DNA of 11,871 nucleotides from Lachnospiraceae bacterium (GCA_900766925.1 CAAFXG010000556.1:1-11871); one strand, 5' to 3'. Counted from the first letter of the stretch, positions 1 to 6,832 are shown. Made by a program: numbers and translations. The notes: generated from the sequence alone by a model not told the origin.

Positions 1-3
1 CAT
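1..3 (-). CDS. Probable start codon of a gene running off the window
   Basis: An ATG on the minus strand occupies positions 3-1. A GGAGG ribosome-binding sequence lies at 17-13, nine bases upstream, just after the stop codon of the XRE gene (31-33). This spacing is normal for the window, so another co-directional gene probably begins here and continues beyond the edge. Nothing of its protein can be read, so its identity (terminase or otherwise) is unknown. Confidence 0.4.
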
Positions 4-30
4 ATATCCATGCCTCCATTTCATGCAACT

Positions 31-399
31 CTAATAATAAATAGCACATAAATCGATAACATCCAGTAATAAATTATACTGCTTCTTTGCTGTGTCACTC
101 ATCTCATGATCCATAGGTGCATTCTGAGAAAAAACTGCCTGTGCATCAATTTTAACTGGAGCAGAATGATATAACATCAACTCTTCTACTGTCATATTTA
201 ATAACTTTAATATTTTCTGCAAATGACGGTCAAATGAACTCTTATTATCTATTCCACCATTTAATAACTTATCAAGAGTAGGTCTTGAAATATCTGCTTT
301 TGAAGCAAACGAAACCTTAGTATAACCCAAATCTCTAATACAATCTTTTAACTTTGAAGCCACCAGACTTCTCTGTTCAAATAATTCATCAAACTTCAT
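31..399 (-). CDS. XRE-type HTH transcriptional regulator, probably autoregulated
   Basis: A 122-residue protein starting MKFDELFEQR. The start was chosen because AAGGAGG lies eight bases upstream of the ATG at 399; a longer reading to 459 adds a hydrophobic, AT-rich leader with no ribosome site. A Cro/CI-like helix-turn-helix occupies about residues 20-70 (KVSFASKADISRPTLDKLLN, followed by a conserved-looking IDNKSSFDRHLQKILKLLNM segment). The C-terminal 45 residues match nothing I recognise and could mediate dimerisation or ligand sensing. It lies just after a cos-like region, where phages usually encode small terminase, and it is more AT-rich than the phage genes upstream. A perfect inverted repeat overlaps its promoter region, so autorepression is likely. 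It looks like a separately transcribed moron-type insertion. An antitoxin role is possible, but no partner gene is visible inside the window. Confidence 0.8.
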   Translation of the reverse strand: MKFDELFEQRSLVASKLKDCIRDLGYTKVSFASKADISRPTLDKLLNGGIDNKSSFDRHLQKILKLLNMTVEELMLYHSAPVKIDAQAVFSQNAPMDHEMSDTAKKQYNLLLDVIDLCAIYY

Positions 400-463
400 T
401 ACGATGACCTCCTTCCATTTCTTCACTATTATTATATTCAGAAACAGAAGAAATATCAATAAT

Positions 464-486
464 AATGTAAAATATTTTTTTACATT
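464..486. promoter_or_regulatory. Inverted-repeat operator upstream of the XRE gene
   Basis: AATGTAAAA (464-472) and TTTTACATT (478-486) form a perfect 9-bp inverted repeat around a 5-bp spacer. It lies about 65 bp upstream of the XRE start, in a very AT-rich stretch holding possible promoter elements (a minus-strand TTGTTA just upstream, and TATTAT just downstream). The form is typical of an operator for a dimeric HTH repressor; binding by the adjacent XRE protein is inferred. Confidence 0.5.
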
Positions 487-495
487 TTAACAAAC

Positions 496-585
496 ATACC
501 CCCGTCTTCAATTTCGCGATTTTACACGCAAGACCCACCCGCCGTTCTATAGGAGACAGGTCTGTAGAGATTTTGATACCCCCTA
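496..585 (-). other. cos-like packaging region (candidate)
   Basis: Just after the HNH gene the minus strand reads TAGGGGGTATC, then AAAATCTCTACAG. About 80 bp later there is a second G-run, GACGGGGGTATG, preceded by a GCGAAATTGAAG stretch. The octamer ATACCCCC occurs at 576-583 and 496-503, exactly 80 bp apart. This layout (HNH gene, G-runs, CAAAATCTCTACAG, GC-rich centre) matches my recollection of the cos interval between HNH endonuclease and small terminase genes in Firmicutes phages, but no comparison was run. The expected terminase gene is not next to it. Confidence 0.45.
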
Positions 586-942
586 CCGGTCATGCCAGCG
601 ATCCCCACGTTTCGCATGTATCTGTGAATGACATGACTTACAAAGTGCAATCAGATTACTACGATCATGAGTGCCACCTTCAGCTAATGGAAGCTTGTGA
701 TGGATTTCCTCCACCGGAACCAGAACGCCACGAGCAAAACACCTTTCACAATAGGGATGCTCTGCAGCGTATTTATCTCTGATCCGCTTCCATGCACGAC
801 CATAACGACGCTTAGTATCTTTATCTCTACTATATTTCTCATATTCACTATTTCTCTTTGCTGCATGCTCCTCGCAATATCGTCCAGTCACAAGTGCAGG
901 ACAACCAGGATAAGCACACGGCTTCTTTGGTTTACTGGGCAA
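583..942 (-). CDS. Phage HNH homing-type endonuclease (packaging-associated)
   Basis: A 119-residue HNH nuclease. I chose the TTG start at 942 because GGAGG sits seven bases upstream and the product then begins PSKPKKPCAYPGCPAL, as relatives do; the ATG at 1008 has no ribosome site and adds an atypical leader. An N-terminal zinc knuckle (C9, C14, C23, H26) precedes a basic linker. The HNH core has C65-x2-C68, the HH pair at 81-82, the SNLIALC segment with N96, and C101-x2-C104 with H109. In cos phages, HNH proteins beside terminase assist cleavage of cos together with terminase and portal (established knowledge). The position here fits that job: a late-type promoter lies upstream and a cos-like sequence overlaps its 3' end, the stop codon being the first base triplet of the first G-run. 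Metal and nuclease function are inferred from the motif. Confidence 0.9.
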   Translation of the reverse strand: MPSKPKKPCAYPGCPALVTGRYCEEHAAKRNSEYEKYSRDKDTKRRYGRAWKRIRDKYAAEHPYCERCFARGVLVPVEEIHHKLPLAEGGTHDRSNLIALCKSCHSQIHAKRGDRWHDR

Positions 943-1031
943 GTTACCACCTCCAACAATAATAAAAGCCACTACAGAAAATCCTTCGACCTCTGTAATG
1001 GCTCTCATATCATTTCACTTTTTCTATTGTA

Positions 1032-1076
1032 ATAATATCACACACACCTACGTGACTTATAGTGACATTAGGTGAC
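1032..1076 (-). promoter_or_regulatory. Late-type promoter with three phased GTGAC repeats
   Basis: GTGAC (GTCAC on the transcribed-sense strand) occurs at 1052-1056, 1062-1066 and 1072-1076, exactly one 10-bp step apart. A TATTAT -10 element follows at 1037-1032, 14 bp from the nearest repeat, and no good -35 hexamer is present. The repeats begin at the stop codon of the DUF1492/ArpU-type gene and face the HNH gene. Such phased repeats replacing a -35 suggest activator-dependent transcription, presumably by the adjacent sigma-like protein. Confidence 0.55.
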
Positions 1077-1487
1077 AACTTTAGGAATCTGAACCTTCTT
1101 CAATGCCTGATCATGCATTCTGTAAAGATGCCTTACATTGTATCCCATGTCCACCGCAATCTGCTCCCAGGTTCTGAAATTCAGATATCTCTGTTCTAAC
1201 AATGATTGCAATTCCAAATCATCCACCTGCTTAATGACCTTCGTAATCTCAGCCTTAAGATCAACCAGCTTATCAATATCATCGTTAATCTCATTCTCCA
1301 AATCCACAATCTTCACAATAATATCTTCCATTCGGTGGATGTTACGATTAGGACTTCCCGGCATGTCTGTCAAAGTCGAATTAGCCTTCGTTGCCAAACT
1401 ATGCAAGGATGAGACCTGCTCAATCTTGCAATTGATTCTCTGATCAATACGATATGCCTGCTCCAAATAAACTCTTACTGCCTTCAT
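1068..1487 (-). CDS. DUF1492/ArpU-family sigma-like late regulator
   Basis: A 139-residue protein of the DUF1492 type. The N-terminal two thirds is helical and heptad-like, with the characteristic DMPGSPNRNIHRMEDIIVKI segment (about residues 41-60) and DLENEINDDIDKLVDLKAEI (about 62-81). Residues about 98-130 (LEQRYLNFRTWEQIAVDMGY, then the HLYRMHDQALKKV recognition helix) form a sigma-region-4-like helix-turn-helix. Relatives of the ArpU/RinA group activate phage late transcription (family knowledge). Here the gene ends directly at phased GTGAC repeats in front of the HNH/cos region, which supports that role. Its ATG overlaps the preceding stop by four bases (ATGA), implying translational coupling as the last gene of the early operon. 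Confidence 0.85.
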   Translation of the reverse strand: MKAVRVYLEQAYRIDQRINCKIEQVSSLHSLATKANSTLTDMPGSPNRNIHRMEDIIVKIVDLENEINDDIDKLVDLKAEITKVIKQVDDLELQSLLEQRYLNFRTWEQIAVDMGYNVRHLYRMHDQALKKVQIPKVVT

Positions 1488-1741
1488 ACGCCAGTTACCT
1501 CCTCTTGTAATTTTCTGATTAACATCTCCGGATCAATTCCGGTAAGCACTCCAAACCATCCTGATCTGAAAAACCTTTCTATCGATTCCTTCTCTGACAT
1601 TGCATCTCTATTATTCTTATTACGTGATAATTTCCGTAATGTGGTTCTATAGTCTCTGCAAGCAGAAAGGATAATCGCATTCGCCAGTCGTTCATAGCCG
1701 TCATCTCCGGTAGAATGCCCCTTATTCTTAACCATGTACAT
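1484..1741 (-). CDS. Small conserved phage protein of unknown function
   Basis: An 85-residue protein with AAGGAGG six bases upstream of its ATG. The central GYERLANAIILSACRDY, the basic LRKLSRNKNN stretch and the C-terminal IERFFRSGWFGVLTGIDPEM/LIRKLQEE segment have the look of a small protein often found between the helicase and the sigma-like regulator in Firmicutes phages. I know no assigned function for this type. It is charged and predicted helical, with no signal peptide or membrane segment. It is coupled to the next gene by a 4-base overlap and follows the primase-helicase stop by 11 bases, so it belongs to the replication operon. Confidence 0.8.
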   Translation of the reverse strand: MYMVKNKGHSTGDDGYERLANAIILSACRDYRTTLRKLSRNKNNRDAMSEKESIERFFRSGWFGVLTGIDPEMLIRKLQEEVTGV

Positions 1742-1752
1742 TGGCTGCCTCC

Positions 1753-3591
1753 TTAATCGAATGGGAGCTTCACACCTTCAGGCACCGGCATAAATCCCAT
1801 CTCCATCTGCTCAAAATGCTCTTCCCACCCAAGCTCCCAGTCAAAGGCAAAACTGCTTTCTGCAATTCTCTTGGAACCTTCCTGAAAGAAAAGCTTTATT
1901 CCATTTCTATTTGTTTGACCTGTTAGACGGTTCTTAAATACCGTCAGTTCTCGATCCATTGTATCTGGCGGAATATCCTTACCCTTAGGTCTTGAATATC
2001 TGATAACCACATCCACCAGATTAGTGATATTAGAACTTCCTGCTACATCGTCGTTATCAAAGCCCACAAAGCCCTGCTTCTTCCTCGGATGTGCAATCAG
2101 GAAAATAACCACGTTATACTGCTTCGCCATCTTCGCCAGTGCATTCACAAATATGGTCTGCTGCCTGTACTGATCCACCGCTGTATCATCCACCATTGCA
2201 GTCATCAGATTATCAATCACCAATACCCTGCAGCCATACTGCTTAATAGCCACTTCCAAGGTTTGAAGCAAAGTATCCTCTTCACTCTTATCTGCCAGAA
2301 TATTGTTATCATAGATATAAACCTTATCCCGATACCACTTCTCCATAGATGGCGTTATCTGTGCATTAATGGTGTAGCTGGTAAATCCATTCGCTGATAC
2401 CTTGCGATTGATATTCTTAATGCCTGCCACCTGCACATCAAACCAGTTCTTGAAATACCAATTCAGAAGCTCTCCGGAATAAAAGAACACATTGTATCCA
2501 GCACTTACTGCAAATGTACCAAACTGAGATGCCAGAGTACTCTTTCCTTCTCCTCGCTCACCGGTAAGAAGAATCAGCTGACCAAAATAAAATCCACCAA
2601 GAATTCTATCCAGAGAAGCTAATCCGGTAGGAAAGCTCTCCATCTGTCCCAAATCCACTCGTTCCACATCTGCGAGACTCATAATCTTAGGATGTTCTAT
2701 CGGTACTGCACGTCCTACTGCATCCACCAAAGCCTGCTTACCATACTTCAACAGAATCTCATTCGCATCCTTGCATCCTTGATAGTCCTCAGCTCTAATA
2801 TGCTTTACGGTTCCATCAAATCTTTGTGACAGTTCATCCAGCAATGTTATGTGCTCATGCTCATAATCGCCAAATACAATCAGCGTTTTGAACTTCTTTA
2901 AGAAGTCCCAGCAATGAGGCACCCAGGTAAATCCCTTTGCACCAGTCGGTACAGATACTGCATTCTCAACTCCTGCCTCAGCAAGTGATAATGAATCAAT
3001 CTGTCCCTCAGTAATAACCAATGTTTCATTCTCCGGATTACAATGATTCATCCCAAACAAGATTGTCTTACAGTCTGCCTCACACCACTCCTTGGCACTA
3101 TCCTTCTCCTTGTCAAAATCCGTCTTACGATATTTCACAAACTGCAGTTGATCCCGCTCATCATAGAACGGAAATACCAGCACATTCTCATGATCTCTTT
3201 GAACTGTGAGATTATAGCGATTGGTAATTTCCTCAGAGATACCACGCTTTTCCATGAATGCAACTGCTGCCGGTTTCGGCTTAGGCTTTTCACGACCGGC
3301 TATATTCTTAAAACGCTTTGAGCCTCGGTAATATTCATCCGCCTCATTTCCAAGCGAAAAGTTGAAATCCTTTGCCAGCGTGATCATATTTCCCTTGGCA
3401 TTACAGGAAGCTCGAAAACACTGGAACTGACCTGTCATAAGATTTATAGAGAACTTCTCTTTATCCTTGGAGTAAGCTCCGCAATATGGACACTTCTTAA
3501 AAATCAGTTCCCTGCCATGCCTTCTTACCGGAATGCCGATTTGCATTGCAAAGCGATCCGCATCATCAGGATTAAATTCATACATTGCCAT
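1753..3591 (-). CDS. Primase-helicase fusion (DnaG-like zinc finger and TOPRIM, DnaB-like helicase)
   Basis: A 612-residue bifunctional replication protein of T7 gp4-like architecture. I chose the ATG at 3591, eight bases after AAGGGAG; the GTG at 3609 overlaps that site. The N-terminus has a CHC2-type zinc ribbon (C34, C37, C58, C63). The TOPRIM primase segment includes LVITEGQIDSLSLAEAG (E195, D199) and IVFGDYEHE (D242). A linker leads into the RecA-fold helicase, with Walker A GERGEGKST (344-352), Walker B VLVIDN (D460), the IAHPRK histidine motif (H501) and SSNITNLVDVVIRYSR near 519-534. It should make primers and unwind DNA at the phage fork as a ring hexamer. The protein ends KLPFD, resembling the acidic/hydrophobic tips of SSB tails. 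It follows the replisome-organiser gene by 23 bases. Confidence 0.93.
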   Translation of the reverse strand: MAMYEFNPDDADRFAMQIGIPVRRHGRELIFKKCPYCGAYSKDKEKFSINLMTGQFQCFRASCNAKGNMITLAKDFNFSLGNEADEYYRGSKRFKNIAGREKPKPKPAAVAFMEKRGISEEITNRYNLTVQRDHENVLVFPFYDERDQLQFVKYRKTDFDKEKDSAKEWCEADCKTILFGMNHCNPENETLVITEGQIDSLSLAEAGVENAVSVPTGAKGFTWVPHCWDFLKKFKTLIVFGDYEHEHITLLDELSQRFDGTVKHIRAEDYQGCKDANEILLKYGKQALVDAVGRAVPIEHPKIMSLADVERVDLGQMESFPTGLASLDRILGGFYFGQLILLTGERGEGKSTLASQFGTFAVSAGYNVFFYSGELLNWYFKNWFDVQVAGIKNINRKVSANGFTSYTINAQITPSMEKWYRDKVYIYDNNILADKSEEDTLLQTLEVAIKQYGCRVLVIDNLMTAMVDDTAVDQYRQQTIFVNALAKMAKQYNVVIFLIAHPRKKQGFVGFDNDDVAGSSNITNLVDVVIRYSRPKGKDIPPDTMDRELTVFKNRLTGQTNRNGIKLFFQEGSKRIAESSFAFDWELGWEEHFEQMEMGFMPVPEGVKLPFD

Positions 3592-3614
3592 ACTCACGGC
3601 TCCCTTCACAAATA

Positions 3615-4172
3615 TTACAGACTGTCAAACCATCTGCTCGCTTCCTCAATCTCCGCAGCTGTCTGACCAGAAGCACCATCACCGGCAGTACCTCCTGTCT
3701 GACCGCCGGAAGGATTATTCCCTTTATTGCCGTTATTTGAATTATTATCTTTATTGTATGTGCCGACCTGCTGCCGACTTACTTCCGCCTTGCTACCGAC
3801 TTGCTGCCGATTAGTTGCGCCAACAGTCGAAGTCAAACCTTGATAATCCCCATAATTTACAATACTTATGGTTGTCTGATGTGTTGTTGCATCCAGCACA
3901 ATCATTCCGTCCGCTTCAAGCTGGTGTAAAAACCTCGTTGCCTTATCTCTACCCCAGCCCCAACGTTCCGCCAGATAAGTGATGCTGCGATATACGGATC
4001 CACGTTTACCCTCGACCACCTTATCCTTATAGGAGAATTTCTCATTCTTATAATTAGCCAGCAGAATCAAATCCACCCAAGCCTGTCCCTTTGATACCGG
4101 CTTATCCTGCCAGATCCAGTGATCCATAATCTCACGATGGATACTCACATATCCTTTGCCCACATCACTCAT
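3615..4172 (-). CDS. DnaD-type phage replisome organiser / replication initiator
   Basis: A 185-residue protein. Residues 1-110 form a winged-helix DNA-binding domain of the kind found in phage replication proteins: GYVSIHREIMDHWIWQD, then GSVYRSITYLAERWGWGRDK with the recognition helix ATRFLHQLEADGMI. The rest is a low-complexity Gln/Asn/Gly/Ser tail, ending EEASRWFDSL, which may contact the helicase. Proteins of this class bind repeats within their own gene and load the replicative helicase (established for phage replisome organisers). Here five tandem 11-bp repeats lie in the tail-coding region and the helicase gene follows directly, which supports the assignment. The start overlaps the ERCC4 stop (ATGA), with GAGAGGTGAG upstream. 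The C-terminal DnaD/DnaB_2 domain of larger relatives is absent. Confidence 0.82.
   Translation of the reverse strand: MSDVGKGYVSIHREIMDHWIWQDKPVSKGQAWVDLILLANYKNEKFSYKDKVVEGKRGSVYRSITYLAERWGWGRDKATRFLHQLEADGMIVLDATTHQTTISIVNYGDYQGLTSTVGATNRQQVGSKAEVSRQQVGTYNKDNNSNNGNKGNNPSGGQTGGTAGDGASGQTAAEIEEASRWFDSL
3763..3817. repeat. Five tandem 11-bp repeats, candidate phage replication origin
   Basis: Plus-strand units are CCGACCTGCTG, CCGACTTACTT, CCGCCTTGCTA, CCGACTTGCTG and CCGATTAGTTG, placed head to tail without gaps from 3763. The consensus is CCGACTTGCTG and the 5' CCG is invariant. Because 11 is not a multiple of 3, the periodicity crosses all three reading frames and is not explained by a protein repeat, apart from RQQVG recurring 33 bp apart. 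Tandem sites of about one helical turn inside a replication initiator gene are the classic form of an initiator-binding iteron array. Confidence 0.6.
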
Positions 4173-4705
4173 CCAAGCTCACCTCTCTCCAATCGTTCCT
4201 TCAAATCCCGATACAATATTTCCTTAATCAAATCACCAGAGGTTTCTTCTTTGCAGAAAATAATGTTCAGATTGTAACGAACCATAAATGCAATTACAGA
4301 AGCTGTATAAGCCTTTGCATCCATCTTTGTCCTGTACTTACCATTCAAAAGATTCTCCCAGGAAGCATTCTCCACAATCAGATATATCCTTGCGTCATTC
4401 TCTCTGGCTCTTTCAAATTCTTTGGTAAAGCGGCTCCTTCCTTTACAGAAGCAAGCCGCCAACTCATCCAAACTCATCTTTCTTTCAATCACACATCCCG
4501 GTGAAACAGTAACCGCTGTATCATACAGTTTCGTTCCATCAGGCAGTGTGGCATTGTAGCTATAATCTCCATAGGACAGAGTGCACCTCTCAAACGGACA
4601 ACCAAAACGCTCATAACGCTTCATTGCTCGTTTGGTCGGTTGCTCCCTGGTATCCACCAGAATCTCTATGCTACGCAAAACCTCCAGCTGCTCATGCCCA
4701 TTCAT
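4169..4705 (-). CDS. ERCC4-type (XPF-like) structure-specific nuclease
   Basis: A 178-residue nuclease-domain protein. The catalytic signature is present in order: LVDTREQP (D18, R20, E21), SYGDYSY (G46, D47), IERKMSLDEL (E74, R75, K76, D80) and FCKGRSRFTKEFERA downstream. Members cut branched DNA such as forks or flaps using metal ions bound by these acidic residues (family knowledge). Unlike XPF/Mus81 it has no helix-hairpin-helix domain after the nuclease fold, and it carries an insertion of about 20 residues between the GD and ERK motifs; both occur in phage versions. The ATG overlaps the DUF669 stop (TAATG), so translation is coupled. The position between SSB-like and initiator genes suggests a role in recombination-dependent replication or fork processing. 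Confidence 0.88.
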   Translation of the reverse strand: MNGHEQLEVLRSIEILVDTREQPTKRAMKRYERFGCPFERCTLSYGDYSYNATLPDGTKLYDTAVTVSPGCVIERKMSLDELAACFCKGRSRFTKEFERARENDARIYLIVENASWENLLNGKYRTKMDAKAYTASVIAFMVRYNLNIIFCKEETSGDLIKEILYRDLKERLERGELG

Positions 4706-5313
4706 TAGTCAAAGGGCAGCTCTTCCGCTGTACCCTCAGGAATATTCATAAAGCCATACTCATCCGTAGTAATTCCACTGCTGCCACTACCAGATCCGCT
4801 CTTTGCAAGCAAACGATCATCAGGAATTCTGTAACGGTTTCCACGAATCATCTCAACAGAACAAACCTGTGCAAAATTAGTTGCACGGCCAATGCTTCCA
4901 TCACGCTTCTCATACTCACGCTCATTGAAAAGGCCACCGATAATAAGTCCCTTGAACTTAGTCTCATCCCAGTCAAAGTGATAACCCGGATTACTCTCCT
5001 CAAGTGCCTCAGTAAAGGTCTTAAATCTGCGCTTTGTCCAACCATCCTGCTCAGTACCATCATCCTTAGGCACACTGAGAAGAAAATGACAGTGCCATTT
5101 CTTATCCTCAGACTGCTGGTTCTGATAATCACGGTTGTAATATCCCTGATACTCGCCCTCTGCAATATCAGCCGCAATCTTCACATACTGACCATTGCTG
5201 TTCTCATGCACAGTCGCACCGAGAATTCTCACCACATATCCTCCCTTAGGAAGAGGCTGAAAATCTCCGTATGCCTGCGTCTTGTCATAATCACCAAATC
5301 TCTTGATACCCAT
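4705..5313 (-). CDS. DUF669 phage SSB-like protein
   Basis: A 202-residue protein of the DUF669 type, thought to be a phage functional analogue of single-stranded DNA-binding protein. Recognisable elements are the N-terminal FGDYDKTQAYGDFQPLPKGG, the VVRILGATVHENSNGQYVKI strand region, GYYNRDYQ, and the FKGLIIGGLFNEREYEKRDG segment (about residues 123-142). The C-terminus is a flexible Gly/Ser linker followed by an acidic tail ending EELPFD, which resembles the partner-recruiting tip of bacterial SSB (canonical end DDDxPF) but with one extra residue after the Phe. A weak GCGAGGA ribosome site precedes the ATG. Between the Sak4-like ATPase and the nuclease, it probably coats ssDNA during phage recombination and replication. 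Confidence 0.85.
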   Translation of the reverse strand: MGIKRFGDYDKTQAYGDFQPLPKGGYVVRILGATVHENSNGQYVKIAADIAEGEYQGYYNRDYQNQQSEDKKWHCHFLLSVPKDDGTEQDGWTKRRFKTFTEALEESNPGYHFDWDETKFKGLIIGGLFNEREYEKRDGSIGRATNFAQVCSVEMIRGNRYRIPDDRLLAKSGSGSGSSGITTDEYGFMNIPEGTAEELPFD

Positions 5314-5332
5314 GATAAATATCCTCGCTTTC

Positions 5333-5980
5333 TTAATACTCTTTCAGTACTTCCAGCACCTGCATAATGTCATTTGGAATATAATCTTCCTCAAATGCAC
5401 CAAGCGGAGTCCTGCTTGTACTGTTATGGCTGGTAACCTCAAACATATACTTATCGCCCTGCTTTACAGTACGAAGAAGCCAGTTAAACTTAGAGTCAAT
5501 GTCATTCTTCTCCGTCTTACGTCCGTTGGTCTTAATGCGAATACGCTCATAGCCATCTTCCGTATGCTCAGTCTGGGTATGGAAGACCAGAATGACAGTC
5601 AAATCTTCTCTGAAATTGCCAGGAAGCTCCACCAAATTCCAGATATACTGCGCCAGATCCATCCACTTGTCATAACCCTTTTCACGACAGCGGCGCATCT
5701 CCTCTGAAACCATCAAATTGTTCACAGTGTCGATTACAACATACTTCACATGCTTGAACTTCTCGCTGGTAGCTACAGACATTAAGCCCTTGATAACCTT
5801 CTCCGGCTCATTGATTTTGAAGTAATTGTTCTTTTCCTTGCAGTAGTCCTTCTTCCAACCTTTCCAGTTCAGCCCTTTACCATCACAGTCAAAAATAACT
5901 GTCTGTTCTGCCGGAAGCCCCTTAAGAGAGGTGGACTTACCGCTGCCGGGATCACCGGCAATACCGATTAAATTAGCCAT
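5333..5980 (-). CDS. AAA_24 / Sak4-like RecA-fold recombination ATPase
   Basis: A 215-residue nucleotide-binding protein. Walker A is GDPGSGKST (residues 9-17), followed by SLKGLP; Walker B is YVVIDTVNNL with D84. A VILVFHTQTEHT strand (about 130-140) resembles the motif-3/sensor strand of RecA-like folds. Length and motif order fit the short phage ATPases annotated AAA_24, of which the Sak4 group are single-domain RecA/RadA-like annealing-recombination proteins. The gene is preceded by GGAGGAG and starts nine bases after the Gp157 stop. Its neighbours (DUF669 SSB-like protein and ERCC4 nuclease) make a recombination role more likely than DNA packaging. Actual annealing activity is inferred. 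Confidence 0.85.
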   Translation of the reverse strand: MANLIGIAGDPGSGKSTSLKGLPAEQTVIFDCDGKGLNWKGWKKDYCKEKNNYFKINEPEKVIKGLMSVATSEKFKHVKYVVIDTVNNLMVSEEMRRCREKGYDKWMDLAQYIWNLVELPGNFREDLTVILVFHTQTEHTEDGYERIRIKTNGRKTEKNDIDSKFNWLLRTVKQGDKYMFEVTSHNSTSRTPLGAFEEDYIPNDIMQVLEVLKEY

Positions 5981-5989
5981 GCTCTCCTC

Positions 5990-6472
5990 CTATCTGATGC
6001 GAAGAGACTCGGACTGAGTCAACTCTGCATACTTCGTGTTGCCATGCGCCTTCACATATTCGATAATTGCCTTCTTGTCCACCTTAGGCTCCTGAGGAAT
6101 CAGGAACTTCTTAGGAACAGTACCAACAATATTTACCGTTGCCGGATTCTTCTGAATATTGAAACTGAAAAGTGCAGTCTTGAATTTTCTCTTATCTAGA
6201 AAAATCATGCTCTGTTCCAGCGCACCCTTTAAGCGATCAATGTTATTACTGATTGCCTTCTTTCTTGCAGTCAGACGGTCAACCTCCGAAGCTATCGCAT
6301 CCACCTCAGCGGTAAGCATGCGAATAATCTTGGCATAACCATCTGCCTTCTCCTCGATTTCAAAATCGATTCCTTCCATCGTGTCCAGAATGACCTGCTC
6401 CTCAGCTTCAGGATCCTCCAAAAGCTGCATCAGATAAGCCATCCGACCGGTAAGCTCATATAAACTTGCCAT
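5990..6472 (-). CDS. Siphovirus Gp157 family protein
   Basis: A 160-residue protein with the Gp157 layout. The N-terminal MASLYELTGRMAYLMQLLED is followed by a helical, coiled-coil-like middle (about residues 25-90: EEKADGYAKIIRMLTAEVDA, then DRLTARKKAISNNIDRLKGA) and a C-terminal half containing FKTALFSFNIQKNP and KKFLIPQEPKVDKKAIIEYV. The molecular function of this family is not established; Gp157 was linked to phage resistance in Streptococcus thermophilus phages, and the protein commonly precedes the recombination ATPase, as here. The ATG at 6472 has AAGGAGG eight bases upstream. It is second in the early operon, after the DeoR-like regulator. Confidence 0.88.
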   Translation of the reverse strand: MASLYELTGRMAYLMQLLEDPEAEEQVILDTMEGIDFEIEEKADGYAKIIRMLTAEVDAIASEVDRLTARKKAISNNIDRLKGALEQSMIFLDKRKFKTALFSFNIQKNPATVNIVGTVPKKFLIPQEPKVDKKAIIEYVKAHGNTKYAELTQSESLRIR

Positions 6473-6493
6473 TTGCTCTTCCTCCTTAATCTC

Positions 6494-6832
6494 TTAGGCA
6501 TTTGCTGCCTTTGGCATTGCAAAAGCTGCAAGAATACTTTCCATCATCTTCTGATCAGCCTCGGTCTGCAGCCCGGACTGTAGCTTCTTCAGGAACTCCT
6601 CCTGCGCCGAAGAAAAATAATGACTGCTTGCATACCATCCGTCGACAGCATGCACACCGCCACCAGTTCCCTTCGTCATATAGAAAGAGGTGGTATCAGT
6701 GATTGCATCAAGGTCACGAATAATAGTGTTGTAGCTGACTTCAAATTCAGCAGCCAATTCACTTACTGTCGTATGACGTTTTGCTGAGATATAATCTCTA
6801 ATTGCCAAACGTCTGTCGCTTGTATTCTTCAC
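6494..6832 (-). CDS. DeoR/HTH_11-type regulator heading the phage early operon
   Basis: A 112-residue protein using a GTG start at 6832, eight bases after AGGAGG; the in-frame GTG at 6841 overlaps that ribosome site and is unlikely. Residues about 5-55 (RRLAIRDYISAKRHTTVSEL, AAEFEVSYNTIIRDLDAI) form a DeoR-family winged helix-turn-helix, followed by FYMTKGTGGGVHAVDGWY, the usual wing and start of the effector part. The large sugar-phosphate-sensing domain of full DeoR proteins is missing and only a short helical tail (SAQEEFLKKLQSGLQTEADQ) remains. It is the first gene of the early operon and a perfect palindrome lies about 46 bp upstream of its start, so it may repress its own operon. Early-gene activation is an alternative. 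Confidence 0.8.
   Translation of the reverse strand: MKNTSDRRLAIRDYISAKRHTTVSELAAEFEVSYNTIIRDLDAITDTTSFYMTKGTGGGVHAVDGWYASSHYFSSAQEEFLKKLQSGLQTEADQKMMESILAAFAMPKAANA

Noticed and set aside
943..1008. ATG start at 1008 for the HNH protein
   Set aside because: There is no ribosome site and the extra 22 residues are atypical; the TTG at 942 has GGAGG at correct distance.
573..1032. Plus-strand and alternative minus-strand ORFs over the HNH gene
   Set aside because: The HNH zinc and nuclease motifs occupy this DNA in one minus-strand frame; the others show no motif or ribosome site.
3741..3828. Short direct repeats as a CRISPR-like array
   Set aside because: Units are 11 bp and contiguous with no spacers, inside a coding gene.
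4546..5367. Plus-strand ORF of 273 codons
   Set aside because: It lies opposite the ERCC4 and DUF669 genes, whose motifs are clear. It has no ribosome site, and its composition is that of an antisense shadow.
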